Origin: an uncultured Rhodovulum sp.
GTDB taxonomy: Bacteria; Pseudomonadota; Alphaproteobacteria; Rhodobacterales; Rhodobacteraceae
Assembly (NCBI GenBank): GCA_946221765.1
Contig: CAMIMK010000020.1
Coordinates: 1 to 20,232 of the forward strand
Length of the DNA stretch: 20,232 nt
Direction: 5' to 3'
Made by a program: the position numbers and the translations under genes. Below the pieces are notes generated by a model. The model was not told the DNA's origin. It ran no database searches and saw only the letters and a list, made by a program, of their open reading frames with translations. Positions 1 through 8,259 of the stretch are shown one piece after another (positions within the stretch are counted from its first letter, which is position 1; the number at the start of each line of letters is the position of its first letter).

Positions 1-449
1 AGAACTGATCCCCGGCGGAGCAGACCTGCGGCCATGCTGCGGTCGCCGGCATTGCCGAGCAGCTCCGCCGCCGCCCCGATCTCCATCCACACGGCCCGGT
101 GGCCCGGATCGCGCGGCGGCCCGAGCCGCAGGACGGGGCGGGCGAGATAGATATGACAGACCTTGCGCGCCCAGATGCGGTATTCCGGCATGTAGGTGTA
201 GCGCTGGAAGGCCCCGAGCCGCCGCTCGACCCGGATCCGCCAGCCGGTTTCCTCCAGGCATTCCCGGTGCAGGGCGGCCAGTGTCCCCTCCCCCGGGTCG
301 ATGCCGCCGCCGGGAAGCTGGAACTCCCGCTCGGGTGCGGACTGCTCGGTGAGAAGCAGATCGCCGCCATCGCGGATCAGGGCATAGGCCCCGGGCCGGT
401 CGGCATAGGCCCGGCGCGGGTCGACGGGATCCCCGAAGCGGCGCAGCAT
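1..449 (-). CDS. NUDIX hydrolase (partial, C-terminus beyond the window)
   Basis: This reading frame starts with ATG at 449 and stays open to the left edge of the window, so about 149 codons are visible and the C-terminus is missing. Residues 48-70 form a complete NUDIX box (G-x5-E-x7-R-E-C-L-E-E-T-G-W), the Mg-binding loop of enzymes that hydrolyse nucleoside diphosphates linked to another group. The substrate cannot be read from the sequence. The start lies one base after the Hsp33 stop (TGA-C-ATG), so the two genes are almost certainly co-transcribed and probably translationally coupled. In Rhodobacterales I recall this pair being followed by a tRNA nucleotidyltransferase gene, which would be outside the window. 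The family call is firm; the exact function is unknown. Confidence 0.9.
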   Translation of the reverse strand, partial: MLRRFGDPVDPRRAYADRPGAYALIRDGGDLLLTEQSAPEREFQLPGGGIDPGEGTLAALHRECLEETGWRIRVERRLGAFQRYTYMPEYRIWARKVCHIYLARPVLRLGPPRDPGHRAVWMEIGAAAELLGNAGDRSMAAGLLRRGSV

Positions 450-450
450 G

Positions 451-1440
451 TCAGGCTCCCTCCTGCCCGGGTTCGGGGTCGCGCTGGCCAAGCTCGGCCG
501 GGTCGAATTCGTAATGCGCCCCGCAGAACTGGCAGTCGGCGGTCACCCGGCCCTCCGGGGTGGTCATGGCGGCGATCTCCTCCGCCGGCACGGTCTCGAG
601 CGAGCGCACCACGCGCTCGGCGCTGCAGGTACAGCCGAACTGGACGGGCTGGGTTTCGAAGACCCGCGGCTCCTCCTCGTGGAACAGGCGGATCAGGAGT
701 TCCTCCGGCCCGACGTCGGGGCCGAGCAGCTCGGCGGGCTCGACGGTGTCGAGCAGGGTGAGCGTGCGGTTCCAGTTCTCGGCATCGATCCCCTCCAGCA
801 TGTCGCCGGGGGCAAGCAGCCCGTCGTAGCCGCTCGCGTCCTGCCGGGCGACGCGGGCATCGCGCGGCATGTGCTGGAGGATGACCCCGCCGCCCCGCCA
901 CGGCGCCGGGCCGGCCAGCGCCAGGGCGAATCGCGTCGGCAGCTGCTCGGACTGGGCGAAATAGGTCTCGGCACAGTCGGCGAGCGAATGTCCGGCGATC
1001 GGGGTGATCCCCTGATAGGGCGTCGTCCCCGGCCCCTGATCGACGAGGATCGCGAAGAGCCCCTGCCCGAGCAGCCCGAACGGCCGCGTGCCCGGAGCCG
1101 CCGCGTCGAGCTCCGCCGCATCGAAACCCGCATAGGCCCGCAGACGCGCCGGCTGGCCGGGCTCGGCGGGTCCGAAATAGTCGGTCGCGATCAGCCGGAT
1201 CGACCCCTGCCCGCGGATCTGCAGGCTGAGCCGCCAGCGGAGCTTGATCGTCTGGCCGATCAGCGCGGTCAGCAGGGTGGCTTCGGCAACCAGCGCCGCG
1301 ACCGCAGCCGGGTAGTCGTGCTGGCCGAGGATTCGCTCGAGGGCCTGGTCGATGCGGGCCACCCGGCCGCGGATGTCGGCGCGGTCGAGCTGAAAGGGCA
1401 GAATGGTGTCGTCCCAGGCAATGCGGGCGGCCAGGCTCAT
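451..1440 (-). CDS. hslO: Hsp33 family redox-regulated molecular chaperone
   Basis: A 329-residue protein. Hsp33 is a cytosolic holdase that is activated when oxidation releases zinc from four C-terminal cysteines. All four are present in the family pattern: C270-x-C272 (GCTCS) and C303-x2-C306 (CQFCG). The N-terminal substrate-binding fold is also recognisable, for example the stretch around residues 52-70 containing the TALIGQTIKLRW motif. The length is somewhat above the E. coli protein (about 290), as is common in alphaproteobacteria. A GGAG ribosome binding site sits seven bases before the ATG. The gene heads a unit with the NUDIX gene and diverges from the CoA-transferase gene, with a 126-base shared promoter region. 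Confidence 0.95.
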   Translation of the reverse strand: MSLAARIAWDDTILPFQLDRADIRGRVARIDQALERILGQHDYPAAVAALVAEATLLTALIGQTIKLRWRLSLQIRGQGSIRLIATDYFGPAEPGQPARLRAYAGFDAAELDAAAPGTRPFGLLGQGLFAILVDQGPGTTPYQGITPIAGHSLADCAETYFAQSEQLPTRFALALAGPAPWRGGGVILQHMPRDARVARQDASGYDGLLAPGDMLEGIDAENWNRTLTLLDTVEPAELLGPDVGPEELLIRLFHEEEPRVFETQPVQFGCTCSAERVVRSLETVPAEEIAAMTTPEGRVTADCQFCGAHYEFDPAELGQRDPEPGQEGA

Positions 1441-1465
1441 GTCGACGCTCCACGGCTACCGGTCC

Positions 1466-1494
1466 CAGATAGGCGGCCGGGGCGGCAGGCGCAA
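1466..1494 (-). promoter_or_regulatory. Putative promoter of the Hsp33-NUDIX unit
   Basis: On the minus strand TTGCGC (1494-1489) and TATCTG (1471-1466) are separated by exactly 17 bases, and the predicted transcript start falls about 20 bases before the Hsp33 ATG. The -10 region with its flanks reads CCTATCTGGG, which also fits the alphaproteobacterial RpoH -10 pattern (CYTATNTNNG) as I recall it. Heat-shock control would suit a chaperone. This is pattern matching only; sigma-70 and RpoH cannot be separated here. Confidence 0.45.
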
Positions 1495-1566
1495 CCGCAG
1501 CGTGCTTGTGCCCGGGCCCGGTCTCTGATGGGCTCGCCCCGGCCAAGCATCGAGGGGAGCGGCGCC

Positions 1567-2760
1567 ATGTCGAGCGACAATCCGGGCGACAATCGGGGCG
1601 ACAGGGGGGCCGAGGCGCCGCTCCGGGGCCTGCGGGTGGTGGAACTGGCGCGGATCCTTGCCGGTCCCTGGGCGGGGCAGGTCCTGGCGGATCTCGGGGC
1701 GGATGTCGTGAAGGTCGAGGCCCCGGCGGGCGACGATACCCGGGGCTGGGGCCCGCCCTTCGTGGACCGCCCGGATGGCGCGGGGGGCATCGACCACTCC
1801 GCCGCCTATTTTCACGCCTGCAACCGGGGCAAGCGCTCGGTCATCGCGGATTTCACCAAGGCGGACGACCTCGCCGCCGTCCGGCGGCTGATCGCCGGCG
1901 CCGATGTGGTGATCGAGAATTTCAAGCTGGGCGGCCTTGCCCGCTTCGGGCTCGACTACGACACCCTCCGGGCGGAAAATCCCGGCCTCGTCTACTGTTC
2001 GATCACCGGATTCGGGCAGACCGGCCCCTATCGGGCCCGCGCCGGCTATGACTTCCTCATCCAGGGCATGGCCGGGATCATGGACCTGACCGGCGAGCCG
2101 GACGGCGCCCCGCAGAAGATCGGGGTGGCCTTCGCCGACATCTTCACCGGGCTCTACGCGGTCATCGGCATCCAGGCGGCCCTCGCCGCCCGGGCGCGCA
2201 CCGGGCGCGGGCAGAGGGTCGACATGGCGCTCCTCGACTGCATGACCGGGGTCCTCGCGAACCAGGCGATGAACTATCTCGTCTCGGGGCGCGCGCCCCG
2301 ACGGATGGGCAACGCGCATCCGAACATCGCCCCCTACCAGACCTTCCCGACCGCGGACGGCTGGTTCATCCTCGCGGTCGGCAACGACGGGCAGTTCCGG
2401 CGGCTGTGCACGGTGCTCGGGCTCGGGGCCCTGGCCACGGACCCGCGCCTCGCCCATAACGCCGGCCGGGTGGCCCACCGTCTTGAACTGGCGGAGGCGA
2501 TCGGGGCAGTCACGCGGCAGTGGCGGCGCGATGACCTCCTCGCCGCGCTGGAGGCCGCGACGGTCCCCGCCGGCCCCATCAACACCGTCGCCGACGTCTT
2601 CGCCGACCCGCAGGTCACCGCCCGGGGGATGCGGATCGAAGCCGATGGCGTCCCCGGCCTGCGCCTGCCGATCCGCTTCTCCGACAGCCCCCAGCCCCCC
2701 GGCCGCGGCGCACCGCGGCTCGGCGCCGACCAGGGCGCGGACTGGCCCCCGCGCGACTGA
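1567..2760 (+). CDS. Class III (CaiB/BaiF/Frc family) CoA-transferase
   Basis: A 397-residue protein of the family III CoA-transferases, which move CoA between organic acids through an aspartyl-CoA thioester intermediate. The N-terminal signature GLRVVELARILAGPWAG (21-37), the ADLGADVVKVE segment (41-51) and the CNRGKRS motif (85-91) are all typical. The expected catalytic aspartate is D191 in the FADIFTG segment. The length matches the family (about 400). The ATG at 1567 is chosen because an AGGGGAG ribosome binding site lies just upstream and the family N-terminus begins about 20 residues later; the open frame further upstream is only antisense to Hsp33. The acyl substrates cannot be predicted: paralogues act on oxalate, carnitine, bile acids, succinate or mesaconate. 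The gene appears to stand alone. Confidence 0.93.
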   Translation: MSSDNPGDNRGDRGAEAPLRGLRVVELARILAGPWAGQVLADLGADVVKVEAPAGDDTRGWGPPFVDRPDGAGGIDHSAAYFHACNRGKRSVIADFTKADDLAAVRRLIAGADVVIENFKLGGLARFGLDYDTLRAENPGLVYCSITGFGQTGPYRARAGYDFLIQGMAGIMDLTGEPDGAPQKIGVAFADIFTGLYAVIGIQAALAARARTGRGQRVDMALLDCMTGVLANQAMNYLVSGRAPRRMGNAHPNIAPYQTFPTADGWFILAVGNDGQFRRLCTVLGLGALATDPRLAHNAGRVAHRLELAEAIGAVTRQWRRDDLLAALEAATVPAGPINTVADVFADPQVTARGMRIEADGVPGLRLPIRFSDSPQPPGRGAPRLGADQGADWPPRD

Positions 2761-2777
2761 GGCCGGGCCGCCCACCG

Positions 2778-2807
2778 CGGCGCCGCGCATCCTGAAGCGC
2801 GGCGCCG
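2778..2807. terminator. GC-rich hairpin between convergent genes
   Basis: A perfect 11-base-pair inverted repeat (CGGCGCCGCGC / GCGCGGCGCCG) with an 8-base loop lies between the CoA-transferase stop and the ureohydrolase stop. Its place between convergent genes suggests a bidirectional transcription terminator. Neither side has a T-tract, so intrinsic termination is not certain. Confidence 0.6.
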
Positions 2808-2853
2808 GGTCAGAACGAAAGTCCAGTGCGATCGGGCTCTTGGCCGGGTCGCG

Positions 2854-3816
2854 TCACGCCCCCGGGCCACCGACCATGGCACAGAGGAGTTCGAACAGGA
2901 TCGAGGCCCCGAGCCAGGCAGTGGCGCCGGTGGGATCGAAGGGGGGCGAGACCTCGACGAGATCGGCTCCCGCGATGTCTAGGCCCGCGAGGTGGCGCAC
3001 GACCTCCAGCGCCTGAAAGCTGGTCGGGCCGCCGACTTCGGGCGTGCCGGTGCCGGGGGCGAAGGCGGGGTCCACGAAATCGATGTCGTAGGAGACATAG
3101 ACCGGGGCGCTGCCGGCAATGGCGCGCGCCTCGTCCATCACGTCCGGGATGCCGCGGCGGAAGAACTCCTCGATCGGGATCAGGCGCACGCCCACCGCCG
3201 CGGCGAAGTCGCGGTCCTCGTGGTCATACATCGTGCCGCGGATGCCGATCTGCACCACGCGGCGCGGGTCGAGCAGCCCCTCCTCGATCGCCCGGCGGAA
3301 CGGCGTGCCGTGGGTGAAGCGCGCGCCGTTGAAATAGCTGTCGTAGAGGTCGGTGTGGCTGTCGAAATGGATCATGCCGAGCGGCCGCTCGCGCGCCAGC
3401 CCGCGCAGGACCGGCAGCGAGACGAGATGGTCGCCGCCCACGGTCAGGGGCCGGATGCCCTCGGTGCGAAGCCCCGCATGGAAGGCCTCGATCCGGGCGA
3501 GACTGTCGGCGATGTCGGCCGGATTCGGCGGCACGTCGCCGAGATCGGCGCAGCGGGCGGCCTCGAAGGGGCGCAGGCCGGTCACGCCATGGGCGGCGCG
3601 GATCATCGTCGAGGCGTCGCGCAGCTGGCGCGGCCCGTGACGGGGGCCGGGCCGGTTGGTGGTGCCCGCGTCCCAGGGCACGCCGACGAGGCCGAGCTCG
3701 ACCTCGGCGCGGCGCGGATGGCCCGGCGGCACATGCGGCAGCCGCATGAAGGTCGGAATGCCGGCGAAGCGGGGCAGCTCGAAGCCGGAAACCGGCTGGA
3801 AGAAGGAGTCGGACAT
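2854..3816 (-). CDS. Ureohydrolase (agmatinase / guanidinobutyrase family)
   Basis: A 320-residue metal-dependent hydrolase of the arginase/agmatinase superfamily, which cleaves urea from guanidino compounds at a binuclear manganese (or nickel) centre. All metal ligands are visible: H130 in GGDHLVS, D152, H154 and D156 in HFDSHTD, and D244 and D246 in SYDIDFVDP. The opening QPVSGFELPRFAGIPTFMR and the later GTGTPEVGG and VEVSPPFD resemble the guanidinobutyrase/guanidinopropionase branch (GbuA, GpuA) more than E. coli SpeB, as far as I can judge by memory, so 4-guanidinobutyrate or another guanidine is possible as substrate. The ATG at 3816 fits family N-termini; an ATG four codons earlier (3828) is the alternative. 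It lies downstream of the ModE-like gene on the same strand with a 157-base gap. Confidence 0.92.
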   Translation of the reverse strand: MSDSFFQPVSGFELPRFAGIPTFMRLPHVPPGHPRRAEVELGLVGVPWDAGTTNRPGPRHGPRQLRDASTMIRAAHGVTGLRPFEAARCADLGDVPPNPADIADSLARIEAFHAGLRTEGIRPLTVGGDHLVSLPVLRGLARERPLGMIHFDSHTDLYDSYFNGARFTHGTPFRRAIEEGLLDPRRVVQIGIRGTMYDHEDRDFAAAVGVRLIPIEEFFRRGIPDVMDEARAIAGSAPVYVSYDIDFVDPAFAPGTGTPEVGGPTSFQALEVVRHLAGLDIAGADLVEVSPPFDPTGATAWLGASILFELLCAMVGGPGA

Positions 3817-3973
3817 GGGGCCGAGCATGCCCGTGCGGGACGGGCTTGTGAAGCGTCCGCCGAAGCGCCGGCCCCTCTCCCGAACCACCTGCGGCGACAG
3901 GCCGGTCCTGACCGCACGGCTCCGCCGATCCCGAGGCTGCAGGCGACAAGCGGATCCTTCACCGTGGCGTCTT

Positions 3974-4765
3974 TCAGTCCACGGCAAGGATGATGTGGGA
4001 CGGGTCGATGAACGCGACGGCCGGATCGCCCGGGGCGAAGGGGCAGGCATCGGGCGGCCGGACGGCGCAGAGGGACGCGCCCCCGCCGATGTCGAGCGTG
4101 ACCTCGACGCCGGTATCATCGGCCGCAACATCCGTGACGGTTCCGGCGACGCGGTTGTCGCCCCCGTCATCCCCCGGAGCGAGCGCGATCATCGGCGCCT
4201 TGACGAGGGCGATCGCCGCGCGTCCGGGAAAGAGGCCGAGGCGGGTGAGGCTGCGGCTGGTGAGCGCCACCGTGAGAACCTTGCCCGCGGCGATCTCGAG
4301 CGCCACGCTGGCGGAAACCGGGCCGTCCTCGACACGGACGACGACACCCCGGAGCACATTCCGGGCGCTGGTCTGCAACAGGCCGCCGAATATCCGCCGG
4401 GCCTCCTCTTCCGTGCCGCCGAACACGGGCGCGAGTGACCGGAAGGCGCGGTCGAGTTCGCCCTCGAGGCGGCGGAATCCCTCGACCAGCGCCACCCCCT
4501 CCGGGGTGAGCGCGGCCCCGCCCCCGCGCACGCCGCCGGCATGTGAGGTGACGAGCGGCCGGCCGGCGAGCGCGTTCATCGCGCAGATCGCGTCCCAGGC
4601 CCCGCGATAGCTGAGACCGATCTCGCGGGCGGCGCCGGAGATGCTGCCGACCCGGCCGACCGCCTCCAAGAGCCGCACCCGCTGCGCCCTGATCGGCGCG
4701 GCATTCGGCGCCGCGATGGAAACCTCGGCCCGCATCAGCTGGACGGCATCATGACTCGACTCCAT
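3974..4765 (-). CDS. modE: ModE-like molybdate-responsive transcriptional regulator
   Basis: A 263-residue protein, essentially the length of E. coli ModE (262). ModE is a dimeric repressor/activator that binds molybdate and controls molybdate uptake and molybdoenzyme genes. The N-terminal winged helix-turn-helix is clear (SISGAAREIGLSYRGAWD at about 42-59), followed by the family's GGVRGGGAALTPEG wing. Two tandem TOBE/MOP domains follow: the first begins with the diagnostic TSARN motif near residue 131, the second with NRVAGTVTDV near residue 200. The start at 4765 is preferred over an internal ATG at 4735, which has no ribosome binding site; a GGGGAGG lies some distance upstream of 4765. 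No molybdate transport or molybdoenzyme gene is in the window, so its targets are elsewhere. Confidence 0.9.
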   Translation of the reverse strand: MESSHDAVQLMRAEVSIAAPNAAPIRAQRVRLLEAVGRVGSISGAAREIGLSYRGAWDAICAMNALAGRPLVTSHAGGVRGGGAALTPEGVALVEGFRRLEGELDRAFRSLAPVFGGTEEEARRIFGGLLQTSARNVLRGVVVRVEDGPVSASVALEIAAGKVLTVALTSRSLTRLGLFPGRAAIALVKAPMIALAPGDDGGDNRVAGTVTDVAADDTGVEVTLDIGGGASLCAVRPPDACPFAPGDPAVAFIDPSHIILAVD

Positions 4766-4833
4766 GCAGCGGGAGACTTGCCGCCTCCCCGACAGGACGC
4801 AAGCGGTTTCGCCCCATTGCGGCGGCTTCCGCC

Positions 4834-4861
4834 TTGCGCCTTCAGGCGTGCCCTCTATAAC
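4834..4861 (+). promoter_or_regulatory. Putative carB promoter
   Basis: TTGCGC (4834-4839) and TATAAC (4856-4861) are 16 bases apart. The -10 matches the sigma-70 consensus at five of six positions in an otherwise very GC-rich region. The predicted start of transcription is near 4868, giving a carB leader of about 70 bases. Not tested. Confidence 0.5.
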
Positions 4862-4864
4862 CAC

Positions 4865-4875
4865 GGCAATTTGCC
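4865..4875. promoter_or_regulatory. 11-base palindrome at the predicted carB transcription start
   Basis: GGCAA-T-TTGCC is a perfect inverted repeat with one central base, placed directly at the predicted +1 of carB. A protein bound here would block the promoter. It may be chance; no known operator is recognised. Confidence 0.3.
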
Positions 4876-4898
4876 AGACCGCGGCGAATCCAGACCCT

Positions 4899-4920
4899 CC
4901 TGCCGCGACCCCGCGGCGGG
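4899..4920 (+). promoter_or_regulatory. Stable hairpin in the carB leader
   Basis: CCTGCCGCG and CGCGGCGGG pair over nine positions (eight Watson-Crick, one G-U) around an ACCC loop, ending 19 bases before the carB ATG. It would be a very stable leader structure close to the ribosome binding region. No U-tract follows, so a classical attenuator terminator is not supported. Confidence 0.4.
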
Positions 4921-4939
4921 CAAGACGAGGCCGAGGCCC

Positions 4940-7900
4940 ATGCCGAAGAGAACCGATATCCGCTCCATCCTCATCATCGGCGCGGGGCCAATCGTCATCG
5001 GACAAGCCTGCGAGTTCGACTATTCCGGCGCCCAGGCCTGCAAGGCGCTGCGCGAGGAGGGCTACCGGGTCATCCTCGTCAACTCGAACCCGGCCACGAT
5101 CATGACCGATCCCGAGATGGCCGATGCGACCTATATCGAGCCGATCACGCCCGAAGTCGTCGCCAAGATCATCGAGGCCGAGCGGCCCGACGCCCTGCTG
5201 CCGACCATGGGCGGCCAGACCGGCCTCAACACCGCGCTGAAGCTCGCCGACATGGGCGTGCTCGACAGGTTCGGGGTCGAACTCATCGGCGCCAAGCGCG
5301 CAGCGATCGAGATGGCCGAGGACCGCAAGCTCTTCCGCGAGGCGATGGACCGGATCGGGCTCGAAAACCCCAAGGCCACCATCGTCAATTCGATGGACGA
5401 GGCGATGGCCGCGATCGACTACGTGGGCCTGCCCGCGATCATCCGCCCCGCCTTCACCCTCGGCGGCACCGGCGGCGGCGTCGCCTACAACCGCGAGGAT
5501 TACGAGCGGATCTGCAAGACCGGGCTCGACGCCTCGCCGGTCAGCCAGATCCTCGTCGACGAGAGCCTGCTCGGCTGGAAGGAATTCGAGATGGAGGTGG
5601 TCCGCGACAAGGCGGACAACTGCATCATCGTCTGCTCGATCGAGAACATCGACCCGATGGGCGTCCACACCGGCGATTCCATCACGGTCGCGCCGGCGCT
5701 GACGCTGACCGACAAGGAATACCAGATCATGCGCAACGCCTCGATCGCGGTGCTGCGCGAGATCGGGGTGGAGACCGGCGGCTCCAACGTGCAGTTCGCC
5801 GTCCACCCGGAAACCGGGCGGCTCGTCGTCATCGAGATGAACCCGCGCGTCAGCCGCTCCTCGGCCCTCGCCTCGAAGGCAACCGGCTTCCCGATCGCCA
5901 AGATCGCGGCGAAGCTCGCGGTCGGCTACACGCTCGACGAGCTCGACAACGACATCACCCAGGTCACGCCCGCCTCCTTCGAGCCGACGATCGACTATGT
6001 CGTGACGAAGATCCCGCGCTTCGCCTTCGAGAAATTCCCCGGGGCCGAGCCGCTGCTCACCACTGCGATGAAGTCGGTCGGCGAGGCGATGGCCATCGGC
6101 CGCACCTTCCACGAGAGCCTGCAGAAGGCGCTCTGCTCGCTGGAAACCGGCCTGACCGGTCTCGACGACATCGAGATCCCCGGCGCCCCCGACCGCGCGG
6201 CCATCGTCAAGGCGCTGTCGGCCCAGACCCCGGACCGGCTCAGGATCGCGGCGCAGGCCATGCGCCACGGCCTCTCCGACGACGAGATCCACGCCGTCAC
6301 GAAATTCGATCCCTGGTTCCTCGCCCGCATCCGCGAGATCATCGACGAGGAGGCCGCGCTCATCCGCGACGGCCTGCCGCGGACCGAATCCGAACTCCGC
6401 CGCCTGAAGATGCTCGGCTTCTCCGACGCCCGGCTCGCCACCCTCACCGCGCGGACCGAGGCGAATATCCGCGCCGAGCGCCAGAAGCTCGGGGTGCGCG
6501 CGGTCTTCAAGCGCATCGACACCTGCGGCGCCGAGTTCGAGGCGCAGACGCCCTACATGTATTCGACCTACGAGGCCGATGCGATGGGCTCGGTCGAGGA
6601 CGAGAGCCGCCCGAGCAGCAACCGCAAGGTCGTCATCCTCGGCGGCGGCCCGAACCGCATCGGTCAGGGCATCGAATTCGACTATTGCTGCTGCCACGCC
6701 TGCTTCGCCCTGACCGCGGCGGGGTTCGAGACCATCATGGTCAACTGCAACCCGGAAACGGTCTCGACCGACTACGACACCTCCGACCGGCTCTATTTCG
6801 AGCCGCTCACCCTCGAGCACGTGCTGGAGATCCTGCGGGTCGAGCAGGAGAACGGCACGCTGCATGGCGTCATCGTCCAGTTCGGCGGCCAGACGCCGCT
6901 GAAGCTCGCGAACGCGCTGCATGACGCGGGCATCCCGATCCTCGGCACCACGCCCGATGCGATCGACCTCGCCGAGGACCGCGAGCGGTTTCAGAAGCTC
7001 CTGCAGCGCCTCGACCTGCGCCAGCCGGCGAACGGCCTCGCCCGCTCCGCCGCCGAGGCTAAGGCGGTCGCGGCCGAGATCGGCTTCCCGCTCGTCATCC
7101 GTCCGAGCTATGTCCTCGGCGGCCGGGCGATGGAGATCGTGCGCGACAGCGCGCAGCTCGAGCGCTACATCAGCACCGCCGTGCAGGTCTCCGGCGAGAC
7201 GCCGGTCCTGCTCGACCGCTATCTCTCCAATGCCACCGAAGTCGATGTCGACGCCATCTCGGACGGCCAGTCGGTGCATGTCGCCGGCATCATGGAGCAT
7301 ATCGAGGAAGCCGGGGTGCATTCCGGCGACAGCGCCTGCGCCCTGCCCCCCTATTCGCTCTCGCCCGAGACGATCGCGGCCCTTCACGAGCAGACGGTGG
7401 CGCTGGCCCGCGGCCTGAACGTCGTCGGCCTGATGAACATCCAGTTCGCGATCCAGGAGGGCGAGATCTACGTCCTCGAGGTGAACCCCCGTGCCAGCCG
7501 CACCGTGCCCTTCGTGGCCAAGGCGACCGACAGCGCCATCGCCTCGATCGCGGCGCGCGTCATGGCCGGCGAACCGCTCGCCAACTTCCCCGAGCGCCCG
7601 GCCTATCCCGCCGGGGTCAGCCCCGACGATCCGCTGCCCTTTGCCGATCCGCTGACCCTCGCCGACCCGGCGATGCCGTGGTTCTCGGTGAAGGAGGCCG
7701 TGATGCCCTTCAACCGCTTCCCCGGCGTCGATACCCTGCTCGGGCCGGAGATGCGGTCGACCGGCGAGGTCATGGGCTGGGACCGCACCTTCGCCCGCGC
7801 CTTCCTCAAGGCGCAGATGGGCGCGGGCACGCATCTGCCGACAAGCGGCACGGTGTTCATCTCGATCCGCGATGCCGACAAGACCGAGCGGATGCTGGAG

Positions 7901-8233
7901 GCGGCGCGCATCCTCGTCGATCTCGGCTTCACCCTCGTCGCAACCGGCGGCACCCGCAGTTTCCTGGAGGCCGCCGGCCTGCCCGCGACACGGACCAACA
8001 AGGTCTACGAGGGCCGGCCGCATATCGTCGACACGATGAAGGACGGCGGCATCGACATGGTGATCAACACCACCGAGGGGGCCCAGTCGATCGCCGACAG
8101 CCGCGAGATCCGCGCGCTCACCCTGTCCGGGCGAATCCCCTACTACACGACGGCCGCTGGCGCCCATGCCGCGGCCCTCGCCATGCAGGACCGGCTGGAG
8201 GGAGACCTCAAGGTCCGCTCCCTTCAGAACTGA
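4940..8233 (+). CDS. carB: Carbamoyl-phosphate synthase large subunit
   Basis: A 1097-residue protein that makes carbamoyl phosphate from bicarbonate, ammonia (channelled from CarA) and two ATP, feeding arginine and pyrimidine synthesis. The two homologous synthetase halves are plain: the first begins at SILIIGAGPIVIGQACEFDYSG, shortened here to its core IGAGPIVIGQ near residue 13, and the second at VVILGGGPNRIGQG near residue 563. Each has an ATP-grasp domain with conserved PAFTLGGTGGG or PSYVLGGRAMEIV segments. A methylglyoxal-synthase-like regulatory domain occupies about 967-1097, where ornithine and UMP act in E. coli. The length is slightly above E. coli CarB (1073), normal for the class. 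The ATG at 4940 gives the standard MPKRTDI N-terminus; the longer open frame upstream overlaps modE and is not coding. carA is not in the window. Confidence 0.98.
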   Translation: MPKRTDIRSILIIGAGPIVIGQACEFDYSGAQACKALREEGYRVILVNSNPATIMTDPEMADATYIEPITPEVVAKIIEAERPDALLPTMGGQTGLNTALKLADMGVLDRFGVELIGAKRAAIEMAEDRKLFREAMDRIGLENPKATIVNSMDEAMAAIDYVGLPAIIRPAFTLGGTGGGVAYNREDYERICKTGLDASPVSQILVDESLLGWKEFEMEVVRDKADNCIIVCSIENIDPMGVHTGDSITVAPALTLTDKEYQIMRNASIAVLREIGVETGGSNVQFAVHPETGRLVVIEMNPRVSRSSALASKATGFPIAKIAAKLAVGYTLDELDNDITQVTPASFEPTIDYVVTKIPRFAFEKFPGAEPLLTTAMKSVGEAMAIGRTFHESLQKALCSLETGLTGLDDIEIPGAPDRAAIVKALSAQTPDRLRIAAQAMRHGLSDDEIHAVTKFDPWFLARIREIIDEEAALIRDGLPRTESELRRLKMLGFSDARLATLTARTEANIRAERQKLGVRAVFKRIDTCGAEFEAQTPYMYSTYEADAMGSVEDESRPSSNRKVVILGGGPNRIGQGIEFDYCCCHACFALTAAGFETIMVNCNPETVSTDYDTSDRLYFEPLTLEHVLEILRVEQENGTLHGVIVQFGGQTPLKLANALHDAGIPILGTTPDAIDLAEDRERFQKLLQRLDLRQPANGLARSAAEAKAVAAEIGFPLVIRPSYVLGGRAMEIVRDSAQLERYISTAVQVSGETPVLLDRYLSNATEVDVDAISDGQSVHVAGIMEHIEEAGVHSGDSACALPPYSLSPETIAALHEQTVALARGLNVVGLMNIQFAIQEGEIYVLEVNPRASRTVPFVAKATDSAIASIAARVMAGEPLANFPERPAYPAGVSPDDPLPFADPLTLADPAMPWFSVKEAVMPFNRFPGVDTLLGPEMRSTGEVMGWDRTFARAFLKAQMGAGTHLPTSGTVFISIRDADKTERMLEAARILVDLGFTLVATGGTRSFLEAAGLPATRTNKVYEGRPHIVDTMKDGGIDMVINTTEGAQSIADSREIRALTLSGRIPYYTTAAGAHAAALAMQDRLEGDLKVRSLQN

Positions 8234-8259
8234 GCAACCACGCTTCTGACCGATTTTTG

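Noticed and set aside
377..1546. Minus-strand frame overlapping Hsp33
   Set aside because: Arg/Ala/Pro-rich out-of-frame shadow; Hsp33 with its four zinc cysteines is the real gene.
448..1566. Plus-strand open frame reading into the CoA-transferase gene
   Set aside because: It is antisense to Hsp33; the CoA-transferase family N-terminus and a ribosome binding site place the start at 1567.
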